From: Alphaproteobacteria bacterium
Lineage (GTDB): Bacteria > Pseudomonadota > Alphaproteobacteria > Reyranellales > Reyranellaceae
Direction of reading: 5' to 3'
Length of the DNA stretch: 17,655 bases
Assembly: GCA_005884705.1 (NCBI GenBank)
Contig: VBAF01000076.1
Coordinates: 1-17,655, forward strand
Shown here: piece by piece, positions 7,357-14,578 of the stretch
Numbering within the stretch: the first letter of the stretch is position 1
Layout of the letters: each line of letters opens with the position of its first letter
Notes under the pieces: model-generated
Database searches by the model: none
The model's input: only the letters and a program-made list of their open reading frames with translations
Told to the model about the DNA's origin: nothing
Position numbers and translations under genes: made by a program

Positions 7357-7870
7357 TGGGTACCGCCTGGGCCGCCGACAAGGCGGCTTCTTCGCCAATC
7401 CAGAGACCTGGGTCGCGGTTGCCTTCGTGCTGTTCGTGGTCCTGCTCGGCAAGATCCTGTGGACCAGGGTGACCGCGCTGCTCGACAAGCGCTCCGACGC
7501 CATCGCCAGGGCACTGGCCGATGCGACGCGCCTGCGCAACGAAGCAATTGCCGCCAAGGCCGCCGCCGAGCAGACGCTGGCCCAGGCGACCGCCGAGGCC
7601 GAGGCGATCCTCGCCAACGCCCGCGAGGAAGTGAGCCGCATGCAGGCGCGCGCTGCCGCGGGCCTGCAGAACCAGATCGCGCTGCGCGAGCAGCAGGCGC
7701 TCGACCGCATCGCCCAATCCGAGGCCGCCGCATCCAAGCAGGTGCGCGACACCACCATCGACGTGGCGCTGGCCGCCACCCGCACGCTGCTGCGCGAGCA
7801 GGTCGGCTCGGGCAAGTCGCAGGACCTGGTCGAACAGGCGATCGCCGAGCTGCCGCGCCGCCTGCACTGA
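7356..7870 (+). CDS. atpF: F0F1 ATP synthase subunit b, with an apparent 1-base frameshift near the start
   Basis: Stator subunit b: membrane anchor FFANPETWVAVAFVLFVVLLG, then a long amphipathic helix to residue about 171 that joins delta/alpha of F1. The start with a good ribosome-binding site is ATG 7356 (AAGGGGAG six bases upstream, one-base overlap with the b' stop). Read directly, it gives MGTAWAADKAASSPIQ and leaves the correct frame. The b-like sequence is in the frame beginning at 7355/7358. One extra base around 7382-7384 (AAGGCGG read as AAGGGCGG) would give MGTAWAADKGGFFANPETW, a normal b N-terminus. No ATG, GTG or TTG lies between the ATG and the anchor in the b frame; CTG 7367 or ATG 7307 (inside b') are poor alternatives. 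A sequencing error is the simplest explanation. The rest of the protein looks intact. Confidence 0.88.
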
Positions 7871-7874
7871 GATC

Positions 7875-7898
7875 GCCCGCACAAAATCAATCGCGGGC
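7875..7898. repeat. Hairpin directly after atpF
   Basis: GCCCGC (7875-7880) and GCGGGC (7893-7898) are perfect arms around a 12-base A-rich loop, starting four bases after the atpF stop codon. There is no T-run after it. It may be a 3' mRNA-stabilising structure ahead of the real terminator. Confidence 0.4.
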
Positions 7899-7906
7899 TA
7901 CCTATG

Positions 7907-7937
7907 GCCCCCGCTCACAAGGCGGGGGCTTTTCTTT
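7907..7937 (+). terminator. Rho-independent terminator of the Fo operon
   Basis: GCCCCCGC (7907-7914) pairs perfectly with GCGGGGGC (7922-7929) around a 7-base loop, followed by TTTTCTTT (7930-7937). This is a classic intrinsic terminator on the plus strand, placed 37 bases after atpF. Confidence 0.9.
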
Positions 7938-7981
7938 GCCGGCGGTCAGCGACCGGGCATGCGCTCGAAGGTTTTCAGACC

Positions 7982-8353
7982 TTAGGGGATCTCGTGGAAC
8001 GGCTGTTTGTCGATTGTGATGATCGCCATCTGCGGCGCGCCGAACAGCGCAGGCTCGTCGAGCGTGCCGACCTTGACCACGACGATCGGCCGGCCCAGGG
8101 GCTTGGTGGCGAGGTGGGTGCCGCAGTCCGGGCAGAACTCGCGCGTCACCGGGCGCTCGAGGTCGCGCCGCGCGAACGGCTTGGGCGCGCCCTTGGTGTA
8201 CTTGTGCCCGTCGAGCGGCATGACGATGAACATGTTGGGCGCGCCGCCGGTGATGTACTGGCATTCGCGGCAATGGCATTGCGCCTTGAGCACCGGCTCG
8301 CCTTCGGCAACGTAGCGGACATTGCCGCAGTAACAGCCACCTTCCAGCTTCAT
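7982..8353 (-). CDS. GFA-family (glutathione-dependent formaldehyde-activating enzyme-like) zinc protein
   Basis: A 123-residue GFA-fold protein. Cysteines are in the family pattern: C7 and C9 (CYCGN), C26, C28 and C31 (CHCREC), and C74 and C77 (CPDCGTH), which bind structural and catalytic zinc. The family name comes from an enzyme that joins glutathione and formaldehyde, but many members have unknown substrates, so I do not assign that reaction. Its ATG overlaps the TGA of the upstream oxidoreductase as ATGA, and AGGAGG lies inside the end of that gene, so the two are translationally coupled. The gene ends 45 bases from the Fo terminator and is convergent with that operon. Confidence 0.88.
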   Translation of the reverse strand: MKLEGGCYCGNVRYVAEGEPVLKAQCHCRECQYITGGAPNMFIVMPLDGHKYTKGAPKPFARRDLERPVTREFCPDCGTHLATKPLGRPIVVVKVGTLDEPALFGAPQMAIITIDKQPFHEIP

Positions 8354-9387
8354 GTCGGCCTCCTGTAGCGCGTCGGGATTCGAGCGATATCCTGGATCAG
8401 GTCGGGCGGCAGGTCCGAGGGCTTCGACGAGTTGGCGCTGGCGCCGATCGAGTCGACCAGGCCGCCGAAGCGCGCCTCGATCGCCTGGGCGATCTGGTCG
8501 TGGCGGCCGACCGCGGCGAACAGGTGGACGACGTCGTCGGACACCTCGCCCGCGATCTTGTCCCACGCGCCCGCCTTGGTCATGGCGTTGAGCTTGCGGC
8601 CCAAATCGCCCAGCCCATGCTCCTCGAACACCGGCCAGTAGGCCGGCGTCGAGCCGTAGAAGGCCACGCGGTAACGCACCCAGTCGAACAGCGTCTGCAC
8701 CGCCGCGTCGTCCTTGCCGGTCACCAGGAAGCCCGAGCCCGAGATCTCGAAGTCCTCGCGCTTGCGACCCTACTTGGCGAGGCCTTCGGAGAGGATCGGC
8801 AGGATGCGGTTCTCGAGATACAAGCGCGTGCAGAAGGAGTGGAGCTTGGCCGCGTCGCTTTCCTCGGCCGCCACCTTGAGCATGGCTGGGCCGACGGCGG
8901 CGAGCCCGATGCGGGGCGCCGGCGCGTCGTAGGGCTCGGGCACGAAGTTCGGCGTCATCAGGGTGAAGCGATAGTGCTTGCCCTCGTAGGCGAGCTTGCC
9001 GTCGCCCTTCCACGCCGCCCAGATCGCCCGCACCGCCTGGATGTACTCGCGCATGCGCGGCGCCGGCGCCGACCACGGCACCGAGAAGCGCTTCTCGTTG
9101 TGCGGCCGGATCTGCGAGCCCAGCCCCAGCGTGAAGCGGCCGCCGGTGCTGGCCGCGAGATCCCAGCCGATGTTGGCCGCGATCATCGGCGAGCGCGGGA
9201 AGGAGATCGCCACGCCGGTGTGCAGCTCGATCTTGCGGGTCGCCACGCCCGCGACGGCGAGCGCCAGGAACGGATCGTGCCGGTTCTCCTGCGTGCTGAC
9301 GCCGGTATAGCCGTCGGCCTCGATCTTCTGGGCGGCGGGACCGACTTTTCGCAGATCCTCTTGGGGCAATGTCGTGAAGATGCGCAT
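8350..9387 (-). pseudogene. LLM-class (luciferase-like) flavin/F420-dependent oxidoreductase, interrupted by an in-frame TAG
   Basis: A 345-codon frame encoding a luciferase-like monooxygenase-family TIM barrel. The N-terminal part includes GYTGVSTQENRHDPFLAL, ELHTGVAISFPRSP and GGRFTLGLGSQ, which match F420-dependent LLM oxidoreductases such as the TIGR03617-type group. Codon 206 is TAG (8772-8770), between GLAK and GRKREDFE. The same frame then continues without another stop to the natural TGA at 8350, with family-like sequence (FEISGSGFLVTG; later VVHLFAAVGRHDQIAQAIEARFGG). One base change would restore it. As written, a 205-residue fragment results, lacking the last barrel strands. Start ATG 9387. 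Its end overlaps the GFA gene. Substrate and cofactor are unknown. Confidence 0.85.
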
Positions 9388-9444
9388 GGGCCAGCGATAA
9401 CATGCGCACCGCCGCGCCGCCAAACGCCCCAGCGCAGGCGCGGT

Positions 9445-9478
9445 TGCAAGGCATTGTCAGGGCAATGCGCCGTTTGCA
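9445..9478. promoter_or_regulatory. Two-part dyad in the divergent region between the LLM and 72-residue protein genes
   Basis: GCATTG (9451-9456) and CAATGC (9463-9468) are perfect arms six bases apart. They are flanked by a second pair, TGCAA (9445-9449) and TTGCA (9474-9478). The whole lies in the 162-base region between two divergent starts and could be an operator. I saw no clear promoter hexamers beside it. Confidence 0.3.
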
Positions 9479-9549
9479 CCGAATCGGGCCGCCACCTCTC
9501 GCGAGGCGCCCGCGTTCTATCGGCAGGCCAACAACCCGAGGAGTTTCAC

Positions 9550-9768
9550 ATGCCGCTCTTCTTCATCATCGCGATCGGCGCCGGCGCGTTCACGCTGGGT
9601 GCGACGACGGTCGATGTGACCAGCGACGTGAGCGCCCAGCGCCGCGATCGCGCTCTGAAAACGGAGCAGGTACAGCCGCAGCAGGTCCAATACCAGACCA
9701 TGGCGGACTGCCAGGCGGCGGCGGCCCAGCAGGGCCTGCCGGCGACGGCCTGTCAGCCGCGGTCGTAA
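9550..9768 (+). CDS. Small exported or membrane-anchored protein, 72 aa, unknown function
   Basis: A 72-residue protein I do not recognise. It has a hydrophobic N-terminus (MPLFFIIAIGAGAFTLGATT) that could be a signal peptide or a single anchor. A polar, glutamine-rich middle (EQVQPQQVQYQ) follows, then a C-terminus with two cysteines, C54 and C68, that could form a disulfide outside the cytoplasm. The case for a real gene is good: GAGGAG at 9538-9543 lies at correct spacing before ATG 9550, and a strong terminator follows 18 bases after the stop. It is a single-gene unit, divergent from the LLM gene and convergent with the gcv operon. A longer open frame upstream is only antisense to the LLM gene. 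Confidence 0.7.
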   Translation: MPLFFIIAIGAGAFTLGATTVDVTSDVSAQRRDRALKTEQVQPQQVQYQTMADCQAAAAQQGLPATACQPRS

Positions 9769-9786
9769 CCGCGCTTCGATAGATCG

Positions 9787-9811
9787 GGGGGCCCCAAGAG
9801 GGCCCCCTTTT
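9787..9811 (+). terminator. Rho-independent terminator after the 72-aa gene
   Basis: GGGGGCCC (9787-9794) pairs perfectly with GGGCCCCC (9800-9807) around a 5-base loop and is followed by TTTT (9808-9811). The T-run favours the plus strand. The hairpin also sits directly after the gcvPB stop codon, so it may stabilise or end that convergent transcript too. Confidence 0.88.
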
Positions 9812-11392
9812 CTATTCCGCCGCCTGCTTGAGGCTGTTGCTCGGCCGCCAGCGCAGCACCGGCTTGCGCGCCGCCAGCGTCTCGTCGAGGCGGCGGCGCG
9901 GCGCATAGCGGGGTGCTGCCTTGAAATCCTCGGCCGCGGTGCCGCTCTTGGCCTTCTCGGCGAGCGAGCGCAGCGCGCCGATGAACCGGTCGAGGTCTTC
10001 CTTGGCCTGGCTCTCGGTCGGCTCGATCAGCATCGCGCCGTGGACCACCAGCGGGAAGTACATGGTCATCGGGTGATAACCCTCGTCGATCATCGCCTTG
10101 GCGAAGTCGAGCGTGCTCACGCCCGTGTCCTTGAGGAAGCCGTCGTCGAACAGCGCCTCGTGCATGCACGGCCCCTCGAAGGCGGGCGTCATGACGTCCT
10201 TCAGCGCGGCCATCACATAGTTGGCCGACAGCACTGCGTCCTCGGCGACCTGCTTCAGGCCGTCGGCGCCGTGGCTCATGATGTAGGCAAGCGCTCGGGT
10301 GAACATGCCCATCTGGCCATGAAAGGCCTTCAGGCGTCCCAGTGGCTGGCCATCGACCCTGGCGCCGTCCTCGGCAACGGTCCAGCCGTTGGCGTCCTTC
10401 ACGATCCAGGGATAGGGCGCATAGGGTGCCAGCGCCTGCGACAGCACGACCGGCCCCGCACCAGGCCCGCCGCCGCCATGCGGCGTCGAGAAGGTCTTGT
10501 GCAGGTTGATGTGCATGCAGTCGACGCCGAGGTCGCCCGGCCGAACGCGGCCGACGATCGCGTTGAAGTTGGCGCCGTCGCAGTAGAAGTAGGCGCCCGC
10601 CGCGTGCACGGCGGCGGAAATCTCGACGATCTCGCTCTCGAACAGGCCGCAGGTATTGGGGTTGGTCAGCATGATCGCCGCCACGTCGGGACCGAGCGCG
10701 GCCTTGAGCGCGGCGAGGTCGACCCTGCCATGATCGTTGGCCGGGATCGGCTTGACCGTGAAGCCGAGCGCCGCGGCGGTCGCGGGGTTGGTGCCGTGCG
10801 CCGATTCGGGCGCCAGCACGATGCGGCGCTGCGCGCGCTCGCCCTTGGCGTCCAAGGCGGCGGCGATCGCCATCATGCCGCACATCTCGCCGTGCGCGCC
10901 GGCGGCCGGCGACATCGCCACCGCCGGCATGCCGGTCAGGGTCTTCAGCCAATGTGCCAGCGCGTCGATCAGCTCGAGCGCGCCCTGCACCGTCGAGACC
11001 GGCTGCAGCGGATGGAGGTCGCCGATGCCAGGCAGCCGCGCCACCTTCTCGTTGATGCGCGGATTGTGCTTCATGGTGCACGAGCCCAGCGGATAGACGC
11101 CCATGTCGATGGCGTAGTTCTTCTGGCTGAGCCGCGTGTAGTGCTGCACCACCTGCGGCTCGCTCAAGCCCGGCAGGCCGACGTCGCCCGTGCGGCGCAG
11201 GCCGTTCAGGCGATCCTTCACTTTCGGCGGCTCCGGCAAATCGACTCCGCAGCGGCCGGGTTGGCCCATCTCGAAGATCAGCGGCTCCTCGAGCTGCAGC
11301 GCCCGGTTACCGGTGAAGGTCGCAGGCGCCGTCGATTCGCCCGCGACGATGCCGCCGCTGCGGCCCAGACTACGATCTTGTGAAGCGGCCAT
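9812..11392 (-). CDS. gcvPB: Glycine dehydrogenase (decarboxylating) subunit 2, GcvPB
   Basis: The C-terminal-type half of the split P protein of the glycine cleavage system, 526 residues. P protein decarboxylates glycine and passes the aminomethyl group to the lipoyl arm of GcvH. The PLP-binding lysine is K299 in MHINLHKTFSTPHGGGGPG, followed by the conserved glycine run. Other signatures are YPLGSCTMKHNP (100-111), SPAAGAHGE (161-169), ESAHGTNPA (196-204) and YFYCDGANFNAI. ATG 11392 overlaps the gcvPA TGA by one base, with AAGGAGGTG inside gcvPA as ribosome-binding site, so translation is coupled. It is the last gene of the operon. The C-terminal tail (about 495-526) is basic and less conserved. 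Confidence 0.97.
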   Translation of the reverse strand: MAASQDRSLGRSGGIVAGESTAPATFTGNRALQLEEPLIFEMGQPGRCGVDLPEPPKVKDRLNGLRRTGDVGLPGLSEPQVVQHYTRLSQKNYAIDMGVYPLGSCTMKHNPRINEKVARLPGIGDLHPLQPVSTVQGALELIDALAHWLKTLTGMPAVAMSPAAGAHGEMCGMMAIAAALDAKGERAQRRIVLAPESAHGTNPATAAALGFTVKPIPANDHGRVDLAALKAALGPDVAAIMLTNPNTCGLFESEIVEISAAVHAAGAYFYCDGANFNAIVGRVRPGDLGVDCMHINLHKTFSTPHGGGGPGAGPVVLSQALAPYAPYPWIVKDANGWTVAEDGARVDGQPLGRLKAFHGQMGMFTRALAYIMSHGADGLKQVAEDAVLSANYVMAALKDVMTPAFEGPCMHEALFDDGFLKDTGVSTLDFAKAMIDEGYHPMTMYFPLVVHGAMLIEPTESQAKEDLDRFIGALRSLAEKAKSGTAAEDFKAAPRYAPRRRLDETLAARKPVLRWRPSNSLKQAAE

Positions 11393-12738
11393 CACAGCAC
11401 CTCCTTCAGGCCGGCGACGAGAGCGTCCATGCCGTGGTCCGTCGACATCTCGGTGGCGGCAAGCAGCAGCAGATTGGCAACCGACGGATCGTCGGCGATG
11501 AGCCGCGATGCCGGCAGGCCGGCAAGGATGCGCCGGCCCGCCAGCGCCTCGACCACCGGCGCGGCAAGCTTGGGCAGCCGCACGGTGAACTCGTTGAAGA
11601 AGCTGTCGTTCAAGAGTTGCACACCGGGCACCGCCGCGAGTTTGTCGGCGAGCTGCGCCGCCTTGGCGTGATTGAGCTCGGCCAGGCGCCTGAAGCCCGC
11701 CTCGCCCAGCAAGGTGAGATGCACGGTGAAGGCGAGCGCGCACAGGCCCGCGTTGGTGCAGATGTTGGAGGTCGCCTTCTCGCGCCTTATGTGCTGCTCG
11801 CGGGTGCTGAGCGTCAGCACGAAGCCGCGCTTGCCGTCGGCATCGACCGTCTCGCCGCACAGCCGACCCGGCATCTGGCGCACGTACTTCTCGCGCGTCG
11901 CGAACAGCCCGACATAGGGGCCGCCGAAGCCCAGCCCGTTGCCGATCGACTGGCCCTCGCAGACCACGATGTCGGCGCCGATCTCGCCCGGCGGCTTGAT
12001 CAGGCCGAGCGACACCACCTCGGTCACCACGACAATCAACAGCGCGCCCGCCGCATGGCAGGCCTCGGCGAGCTTGCTGAAATCCCGCACATGACCGAAG
12101 AAGCCCGGGTTCTGCACGACGACGCAGGAGGTTTCCTTGTCGATTGCCGAGATCAGCTCCTCGCGACCGTCGACGTCGGGCTTGTGGGCAACGGCATGGA
12201 AGCCTTCCCAGCGTGCCGTGGTCTCGATCACGCGGCGATATTGCGGGTGCAGGCCGCCGGAGATCAGCGCCTTCTCGCGGCGCGTGATGCGGTTGGCCAT
12301 CAACACCGCTTCGGCCGCGCCGGTCGAGCCGTCGTACATCGAGGCGTTGGCCACCTCCATGGCGGTCAGCAGCGCGATCTGCGTCTGGAACTCGAACAGA
12401 TACTGCAGCGTGCCTTGCGTGATCTCGGGCTGGTAGGGCGTGTAGGAGGTCAGGAACTCGCCGCGCTGGATCATGTAGTCGACGGTCGACGGCACGTGAT
12501 GGCGATAGGCGCCGGCGCCGATGAAGAACGGCGCCGCGGACGGCGAGACGTTCTTGGCGGCATAGGCCTGGAAGGCGCGTTCGACCTCGAGCTCGCCGAG
12601 ATGATCGGGCAGGCCCGCGACCTTGGCGCCGAGCCGCGCCGACTGAGGCACGTCGCGGAACAGCTCGTCGACCGACCGGGCGCCGATCTTGGCCAGCATC
12701 TCGCGGCGGTCGGACTCGGTGAGGGGGAGATAGCGCAT
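11392..12738 (-). CDS. gcvPA: Glycine dehydrogenase (decarboxylating) subunit 1, GcvPA
   Basis: The N-terminal-type half of the split P protein, 448 residues, forming the alpha part of the alpha2beta2 enzyme with GcvPB. It has the fold of PLP type I enzymes but no PLP lysine, as expected for this subunit. Recognisable features are MRYLPLTESDRREML at the N-terminus, the FIGAGAYRHHVPS loop, SYTPYQPEITQGTLQ, GATEA-like STGAAEA, and GRLCGET with ...REQHIRREKATSNICTNAGL near residue 330-360. Length is standard. Start ATG 12738, with AGAGG about eight bases upstream, 13 bases after gcvH. Splitting P into two chains is common in many bacteria, though several alphaproteobacteria have a single long chain. 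Confidence 0.97.
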   Translation of the reverse strand: MRYLPLTESDRREMLAKIGARSVDELFRDVPQSARLGAKVAGLPDHLGELEVERAFQAYAAKNVSPSAAPFFIGAGAYRHHVPSTVDYMIQRGEFLTSYTPYQPEITQGTLQYLFEFQTQIALLTAMEVANASMYDGSTGAAEAVLMANRITRREKALISGGLHPQYRRVIETTARWEGFHAVAHKPDVDGREELISAIDKETSCVVVQNPGFFGHVRDFSKLAEACHAAGALLIVVVTEVVSLGLIKPPGEIGADIVVCEGQSIGNGLGFGGPYVGLFATREKYVRQMPGRLCGETVDADGKRGFVLTLSTREQHIRREKATSNICTNAGLCALAFTVHLTLLGEAGFRRLAELNHAKAAQLADKLAAVPGVQLLNDSFFNEFTVRLPKLAAPVVEALAGRRILAGLPASRLIADDPSVANLLLLAATEMSTDHGMDALVAGLKEVL

Positions 12739-12751
12739 CAGCCCAATCCTC

Positions 12752-13126
12752 TCAGGAAAGACTCTTCACGAAAGCGTCGTAGGCCGCCTGGTCCATCAGC
12801 CCGTCGAGGTCGGCCTTGTTGGCGAGCTTGATCTTGAAGATCCAGCCCTTGCCCATCGGATCGGCATTGATGTCGCCCGGCGCGTCGGCGAGCGCGGCAT
12901 TGCCGTCGGTCACGTCGCCCGAAACAGGCGAGTAGATGTCCGACGCGGCCTTGACCGATTCGACCACCGCGACCGATTCGCCCTTGGCGACGGTGCGGCC
13001 GGCCTGCGGCACCTCGACGAACACCACGTCGCCGAGCTGCTCCTGCGCATACGGGCTGATACCGACCGTGCCGACCTCGCCTTCGACGCGGATCCATTCG
13101 TGTTCGTTGCTGTATTTGACGGTCAT
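12752..13126 (-). CDS. gcvH: Glycine cleavage system H protein
   Basis: A 124-residue lipoyl carrier protein that shuttles the aminomethyl intermediate between P, T and L proteins. The lipoylation site is K59 in VESVKAASDIYSP. The N-terminal YSNEHEWIRVEG, GISPYAQEQLGDVVFVE and GWIFKIK segments are family signatures. Length is typical. ATG 13126 is preceded by TAGGAG, which overlaps the gcvT stop codon, so gcvH is closely coupled to gcvT (9 bases between stop and start). Lipoate attachment must be supplied by enzymes encoded outside the window, as must the L protein. Confidence 0.97.
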   Translation of the reverse strand: MTVKYSNEHEWIRVEGEVGTVGISPYAQEQLGDVVFVEVPQAGRTVAKGESVAVVESVKAASDIYSPVSGDVTDGNAALADAPGDINADPMGKGWIFKIKLANKADLDGLMDQAAYDAFVKSLS

Positions 13127-13135
13127 CGCAGGCTC

Positions 13136-14266
13136 CTATCCGCGGTAGTAGGCGTGTTTGACGAAGGGCATGGGCACGATCTCGGCTGGCACGGGCTTGC
13201 CGCGAACCACGAGATCGACCTTCGTTCCGTTGGCTGGCCCCTTATCGCCGAATGGGGCCTTCTCGACGTAACCCATGGCGACGGCGCGCCCGAGCGTCGG
13301 CGCAAAGCCGCCCGACGTGACCTTGCCGATCACCTTGCCGTCGAGCGCGATCTCCGCGCCCTCGCGAGCGATCGCCTTGCCCTCGGGTAAGAGGCCGACC
13401 CGCTTGCGCGGCGCGCCCTCGGCGATCTGCCGGCGGATCACGTCGGCGCCGGGGAAGCCGCCCTGGGTACGGCGTTCCTTGCCGATGCTCCACAGCAGGC
13501 CCGCTTCGATCGGCGTGGTGGTGGTGTCGATGTCGTGGCCGTAGAGGCAAAGCCCAGCCTCGAGCCGTAGCGAATCGCGCGCGCCGAGACCGATCGCCTT
13601 CACCCCGGGCTGTGCCAGCAACAGCCGCGCGATCGCCTCGGCCTTGTCGGCCGGCGTCGAGATCTCGTAGCCGTCGCCGCCGGTATAGCCCGAGCGCGTG
13701 ACGTAGCACTGCGCGCCGTCGAGCGTGACGAAGGCGCCGGTCATGAACTTCATCGTGGCGAGCGAGGGCACCAGCCGCGCCAATGCCTGGGAGGCCTGCG
13801 GGCCTTGCAGGGCGAGGAGCCCTCGGGAAAACATCGGCTCGATCTCGCAGGTGGCCGACAGATGCTTCTGGATGTGCGCGAGGTCGGCGTCCTTGCACGC
13901 GGCGTTGACGACCAGCAGCAGATGATCGCCGGTCGAGGTCACCATCAGATCGTCGAGGATGCCGCCGTGCGGGTTGGTGAACTGGGTGTAGCGCTGCTGG
14001 CCGGGCAGCAAGCCCACGATGTCGCCCGGCACCAGTGTCTCCAGCGCCTTGGCGGCGCTGTGGCCGGGCTTGGCCGTCAGCCGCACCTGGCCCATGTGCG
14101 AGACATCGAACAGGCCGGCGGCGCTGCGGGTGTGCGCGTGCTCGGCCAGGATGCCGGTCGGGTACTGGACCGGCATCTCGTAGCCGGCGAACGGCACCAG
14201 GCGCGCGCCCAATTCCTGGTGCAGCGCGTGGAGCGGCGTGCGTTTGAGAGGACCGGATTGGCTCAA
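13136..14266 (-). CDS. gcvT: Aminomethyltransferase (glycine cleavage T protein)
   Basis: A 376-residue tetrahydrofolate-dependent enzyme that releases ammonia from the H-bound intermediate and forms 5,10-methylene-THF. Signatures: TPLHALHQELGARLVPFAGYEMPVQY (11-35), GLFDVSHMGQ (51-60), GGILDDLMV (101-109), VVNAACKDADLAH (119-131), then SGYTGGDGYEI and GARDSLRLEAGLCLYGHD, with the C-terminal beta-barrel domain after about residue 280. Length fits the family. The start is TTG 14266, with GGAG six bases upstream; the first in-frame ATG would remove about 30 conserved residues. It is the first gene of the operon and lies directly below the glycine riboswitch, so its weak start codon is likely part of the controlled region. 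Confidence 0.96.
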   Translation of the reverse strand: MSQSGPLKRTPLHALHQELGARLVPFAGYEMPVQYPTGILAEHAHTRSAAGLFDVSHMGQVRLTAKPGHSAAKALETLVPGDIVGLLPGQQRYTQFTNPHGGILDDLMVTSTGDHLLLVVNAACKDADLAHIQKHLSATCEIEPMFSRGLLALQGPQASQALARLVPSLATMKFMTGAFVTLDGAQCYVTRSGYTGGDGYEISTPADKAEAIARLLLAQPGVKAIGLGARDSLRLEAGLCLYGHDIDTTTTPIEAGLLWSIGKERRTQGGFPGADVIRRQIAEGAPRKRVGLLPEGKAIAREGAEIALDGKVIGKVTSGGFAPTLGRAVAMGYVEKAPFGDKGPANGTKVDLVVRGKPVPAEIVPMPFVKHAYYRG

Positions 14267-14282
14267 CAGGGTCTCCGTCAGA

Positions 14283-14319
14283 GTCGCGTTGCCCGGCGCA
14301 ATGCCGCGCCGCTCGCGAC
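14283..14319 (-). promoter_or_regulatory. Candidate expression-platform hairpin between glycine riboswitch and gcvT
   Basis: On the transcribed (minus) strand, GTCGCG (14319-14314) pairs with CGCGAC (14288-14283). Inside it, GGCGC (14310-14306) pairs with GCGCC (14299-14295) around a 6-base loop. It follows the second aptamer immediately, within one or two bases, and ends 7 bases before the GGAG of gcvT. There is no U-run, so control of translation start, or an anti-structure shared with the last aptamer helix, is more likely than simple termination. Confidence 0.5.
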
Positions 14320-14515
14320 CCCCTCTGTCCGGAGACCTGAAAGATTCGGCTACGCGCCTTCGAAGACGCGGTCGCAGCCTTACTTCGTCGGTGGGCGTCC
14401 GCCGAAGCAGTCGCCACTTTCCAGAGACCCAATCCTCCTGCGGTCCGTTTGCCTGAGAGTTTCCGGGGCCGGTTGCTCCTTCGGCGCCGCCATCACAGCG
14501 GTCTCTCCCACAGGG
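14318..14515 (-). promoter_or_regulatory. Tandem glycine riboswitch upstream of gcvT
   Basis: The minus strand carries two successive glycine aptamers. Aptamer 1 (about 14515-14434) runs GGGAGAG (14509-14503), GCGCCGAAGGAGCAA, then AAACTCTCAGGCAAACGGAC and a purine-rich end. A short linker follows (about 14433-14426). Aptamer 2 (about 14426-14318) runs CTCTGGAAAG, CCGACGAAGTAAGGC, a longer internal arm, then GAATCTTTCAGGTCTCCGGACAGAGGG. The paired signatures CCGAAGGAGCAA and CTCTCAGGCAAA match the published consensus. Tandem glycine aptamers before gcv operons usually switch expression on when glycine is plentiful. Exact end points are approximate. Confidence 0.93.
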
Positions 14516-14533
14516 ATCATCTGGGTGCGGCGA

Positions 14534-14561
14534 CCATAAGCGTGGCCCCGGCGACCGTCTA
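14534..14561 (-). promoter_or_regulatory. Candidate gcv operon promoter
   Basis: On the minus strand, TAGACG (14561-14556) as a -35-like box and TTATGG (14539-14534) as a -10-like box are 16 bases apart. A start about seven bases downstream, near 14527, would place the transcript start just before the first riboswitch aptamer. Both hexamers are imperfect, and position is the main support. Confidence 0.35.
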
Positions 14562-14578
14562 CCGCAATTCGTGCGCGG

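Noticed and set aside
7356..7400. Programmed ribosomal frameshift in atpF
   Set aside because: I see no slippery heptamer and no pause structure, and programmed shifting is not known for atpF; a missing base explains it more simply.
8770..8772. Pyrrolysine or other recoding at the LLM TAG codon
   Set aside because: LLM oxidoreductases have no known amber-encoded residue, and nothing nearby suggests a pyrrolysine system; a point change or error is likelier.
10040..12831. Two long plus-strand open frames over gcvPB and gcvPA
   Set aside because: They have antisense-type composition (HVAR/RLDR repeats) without family motifs, and the minus strand holds unmistakable glycine dehydrogenase subunits.
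14267..14578. A coding gene in the 312-base gap upstream of gcvT
   Set aside because: The short open frames there have no ribosome-binding sites, and the stretch is accounted for by the promoter, glycine riboswitch and platform hairpin.
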